Assembly: GCA_903907305.1 (NCBI GenBank)
Contig: CAIVNT010000536.1
Span: 1-8,260, forward strand
Direction: 5' to 3'
Length of the DNA stretch: 8,260 bases
DNA from: an uncultured Ignavibacteriota bacterium
GTDB lineage: Bacteria > Bacteroidota > Ignavibacteria > UBA10030 > UBA8401
Both the position numbers and the translations under genes were made by a program. The first letter of the stretch is position 1, and each line of letters opens with the position of its first letter. Below, in pieces: positions 7,134-8,260 of this stretch. The notes under the pieces were generated by a model. The model was not told the origin of the DNA. It saw nothing but the letters and a program-made list of their open reading frames with translations, and searched no databases.

Positions 7134-8072
7134 ATGGAAAAAAAACGTCGTAAATCGGTGACAACTCACGAACAGGATGAAACGGTTTCTAACCTCCCGG
7201 TTAAGCAATCAAAAGCTGAATTGTTTATCCGAGCTGTTCTGGATCAAAAATTCAATGAATTCGGCTTATCTTTACGTGACGAATTCGACCGCCAGGTAAT
7301 GACCGGTAATTCGGAACTTCGCGACGCCATCTTCCGTGAACGGAACGATAGAAAACGTTCAAATCGACTAATTTTCGGTTTTTTATCCTTTGTTGTTGTG
7401 TTGTTGATCGGAAACATCATTTTCGTCATGAGCACGACTGAATCTAGCGTAAAATCTGCAGTTTCTAAAGAATTCACACAATTTGAAGTAAAAAACAGAG
7501 AGAACACCTCCATTCTCTTCAATCCTATACGTCAGTCCGTAGAAAAAAATCTTAGCCAGGTAACTTCTGAATTGGCACTGAGCAGAGGTTATATTGATGT
7601 TTTTGCATTGGAAGGTCTCGCCCGCAATGGTTCTCGAAGTGCTTTTGAAGAACTGGTAAAAACAGTCAATCGCGGAGGCGGAAAAGGAGATTTTGCTTCA
7701 ACAAAATTGAAAGAATTAAAAGGGTATTATTCATTACTCAGTGAACCAAAACGACAAAACCTCACCCTCGGAACCCTTGCTATCTCGAAAGGGGGCGCCA
7801 GCACTTCGACCGAATCTCTGACAGCTGTTGAATTGATCTACGTTCTGAACTCTCCCGGAGCAACACTCCCCCAGATCCACCAGATCATGACGTTGTTGTG
7901 GGAGCAGGATCTGAATAAAGATCATGAGAATGAACTCTGGAGTATCCTTCAGAATTCACAGAATCTTCCCGCAGCCATTGCAACATGTTCGCTGCTGCAG
8001 AAGAATTTCGGTAACCGCGGCTCGATGTACGATTTTGCGAAATGGAAATCGTTTCTCGAATCCCGCATGTAG
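7134..8072 (+). CDS. Unrecognised single-span membrane protein with helical C-terminal domain
   Basis: This 312-residue protein is not one I recognise. Residues 1-78 are charged and mostly helical (for example AELFIRAVLDQKFNEFGLSL, with RNDRKRSNR just before the membrane). Residues 79-99 (LIFGFLSFVVVLLIGNIIFVM) form one clear transmembrane helix. By the positive-inside rule the N-terminus is cytoplasmic and residues 100-312 are periplasmic. The C-terminal part has amphipathic helices, such as YIDVFALEGLARNGSRSAFE, a Gly/Lys-rich loop at 181-185 (GGGKG) and SLTAVELIYVLNSPG. It is loosely reminiscent of HEAT- or TPR-like helical hairpins, but no repeat can be proved. There is one cysteine (285). 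The ATG at 7134 is the first in frame after the AT-rich spacer; no Shine-Dalgarno is seen. A two-anchor protein gene follows 94 bp later on the same strand and may be co-transcribed. Confidence 0.85.
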   Translation: MEKKRRKSVTTHEQDETVSNLPVKQSKAELFIRAVLDQKFNEFGLSLRDEFDRQVMTGNSELRDAIFRERNDRKRSNRLIFGFLSFVVVLLIGNIIFVMSTTESSVKSAVSKEFTQFEVKNRENTSILFNPIRQSVEKNLSQVTSELALSRGYIDVFALEGLARNGSRSAFEELVKTVNRGGGKGDFASTKLKELKGYYSLLSEPKRQNLTLGTLAISKGGASTSTESLTAVELIYVLNSPGATLPQIHQIMTLLWEQDLNKDHENELWSILQNSQNLPAAIATCSLLQKNFGNRGSMYDFAKWKSFLESRM

Positions 8073-8166
8073 CCGTAATCAGGTTGTATTCAAAATCACA
8101 TTGAAGTATATTGATCATCTCCCTGTTCATCATACCGGCATGGACTTTTGACGATAACGACATTCA

Positions 8167-8260
8167 ATGACCTTTCTTAACCCTTTTGTTCTGTTTGGAC
8201 TCGCAGCGGCATCAATCCCGATCCTCATTCATCTGTTCAACATCCGCAAACTCCGCACCA
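8167..8260 (+). CDS. BatA/two-anchor N-terminal domain membrane protein, 5' fragment
   Basis: Only the first 31 codons are present; the frame is open at the window edge. The product begins MTFLNPFVLFGLAAASIPIL and continues IHLFNIRKLRT. This matches the BatA N-terminal signature (aerotolerance-regulator N-terminal domain, also described as an N-terminal double-transmembrane domain): F-L-x-P-x-x-L-x-G-L, then a proline-containing hydrophobic helix, then I-H-L-F-x-x-R. Such proteins are typical of Bacteroidota and relatives, often with a von Willebrand A domain or a long periplasmic part. Which subtype this is cannot be told from the fragment. The start is fixed by an in-frame TAA at 8155-8157 with no other ATG between. 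No Shine-Dalgarno is evident. Confidence 0.82.
   Translation, partial: MTFLNPFVLFGLAAASIPILIHLFNIRKLRT

Noticed and set aside
7885..8163. Open frames on both strands overlapping the end of the 312-residue gene
   Set aside because: They lie opposite or out of frame with a gene that has a clear membrane helix and sensible composition, and none resembles a protein family.

Overview
The window reads as chromosomal DNA from a Gram-negative bacterium of the FCB group (Bacteroidota, Ignavibacteriota and relatives). This is inferred from four points: no start codon has a convincing Shine-Dalgarno site, the secreted protein has a signal peptide ending in Ala-Gln, a BatA-type double-membrane-anchor protein begins at the right edge, and giant DUF11-containing surface proteins are common in that group. 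No RNA gene, CRISPR array, transposase or plasmid function was seen.

The left 80% (1-6620, minus strand) is one uninterrupted reading frame. It starts at 6620 and is still open at base 1, so at least 2206 codons are present and the C-terminus is missing. The product is a giant secreted, adhesin-like protein: signal peptide (residues 1-36), a beta-rich N-terminal domain (about 37-320), four DUF11-like beta-sandwich domains (about 325-847), then a stalk of at least twelve tandem domains of 125, 118 and finally 117 residues. From the fifth unit onward the period is exactly 351 bp. The units are nearly identical in protein but strongly scrambled at synonymous codon positions, with patches of near-perfect DNA identity that point to gene conversion.

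Ten bases upstream of this gene, on the same strand, is a small gene (6631-6888) for an 85-residue excisionase/MerR-like helix-turn-helix protein. The two are probably one transcription unit, which makes this protein a candidate local regulator. An AT-rich divergent spacer (6889-7133) separates the pair from the plus-strand genes.

On the plus strand, 7134-8072 encodes an unrecognised 312-residue protein with a single membrane span and a helical C-terminal half. It is followed after 94 bp by the first 31 codons of a BatA/two-anchor membrane protein (8167 to the window end). The left and right halves show no evident functional link beyond being divergently arranged.
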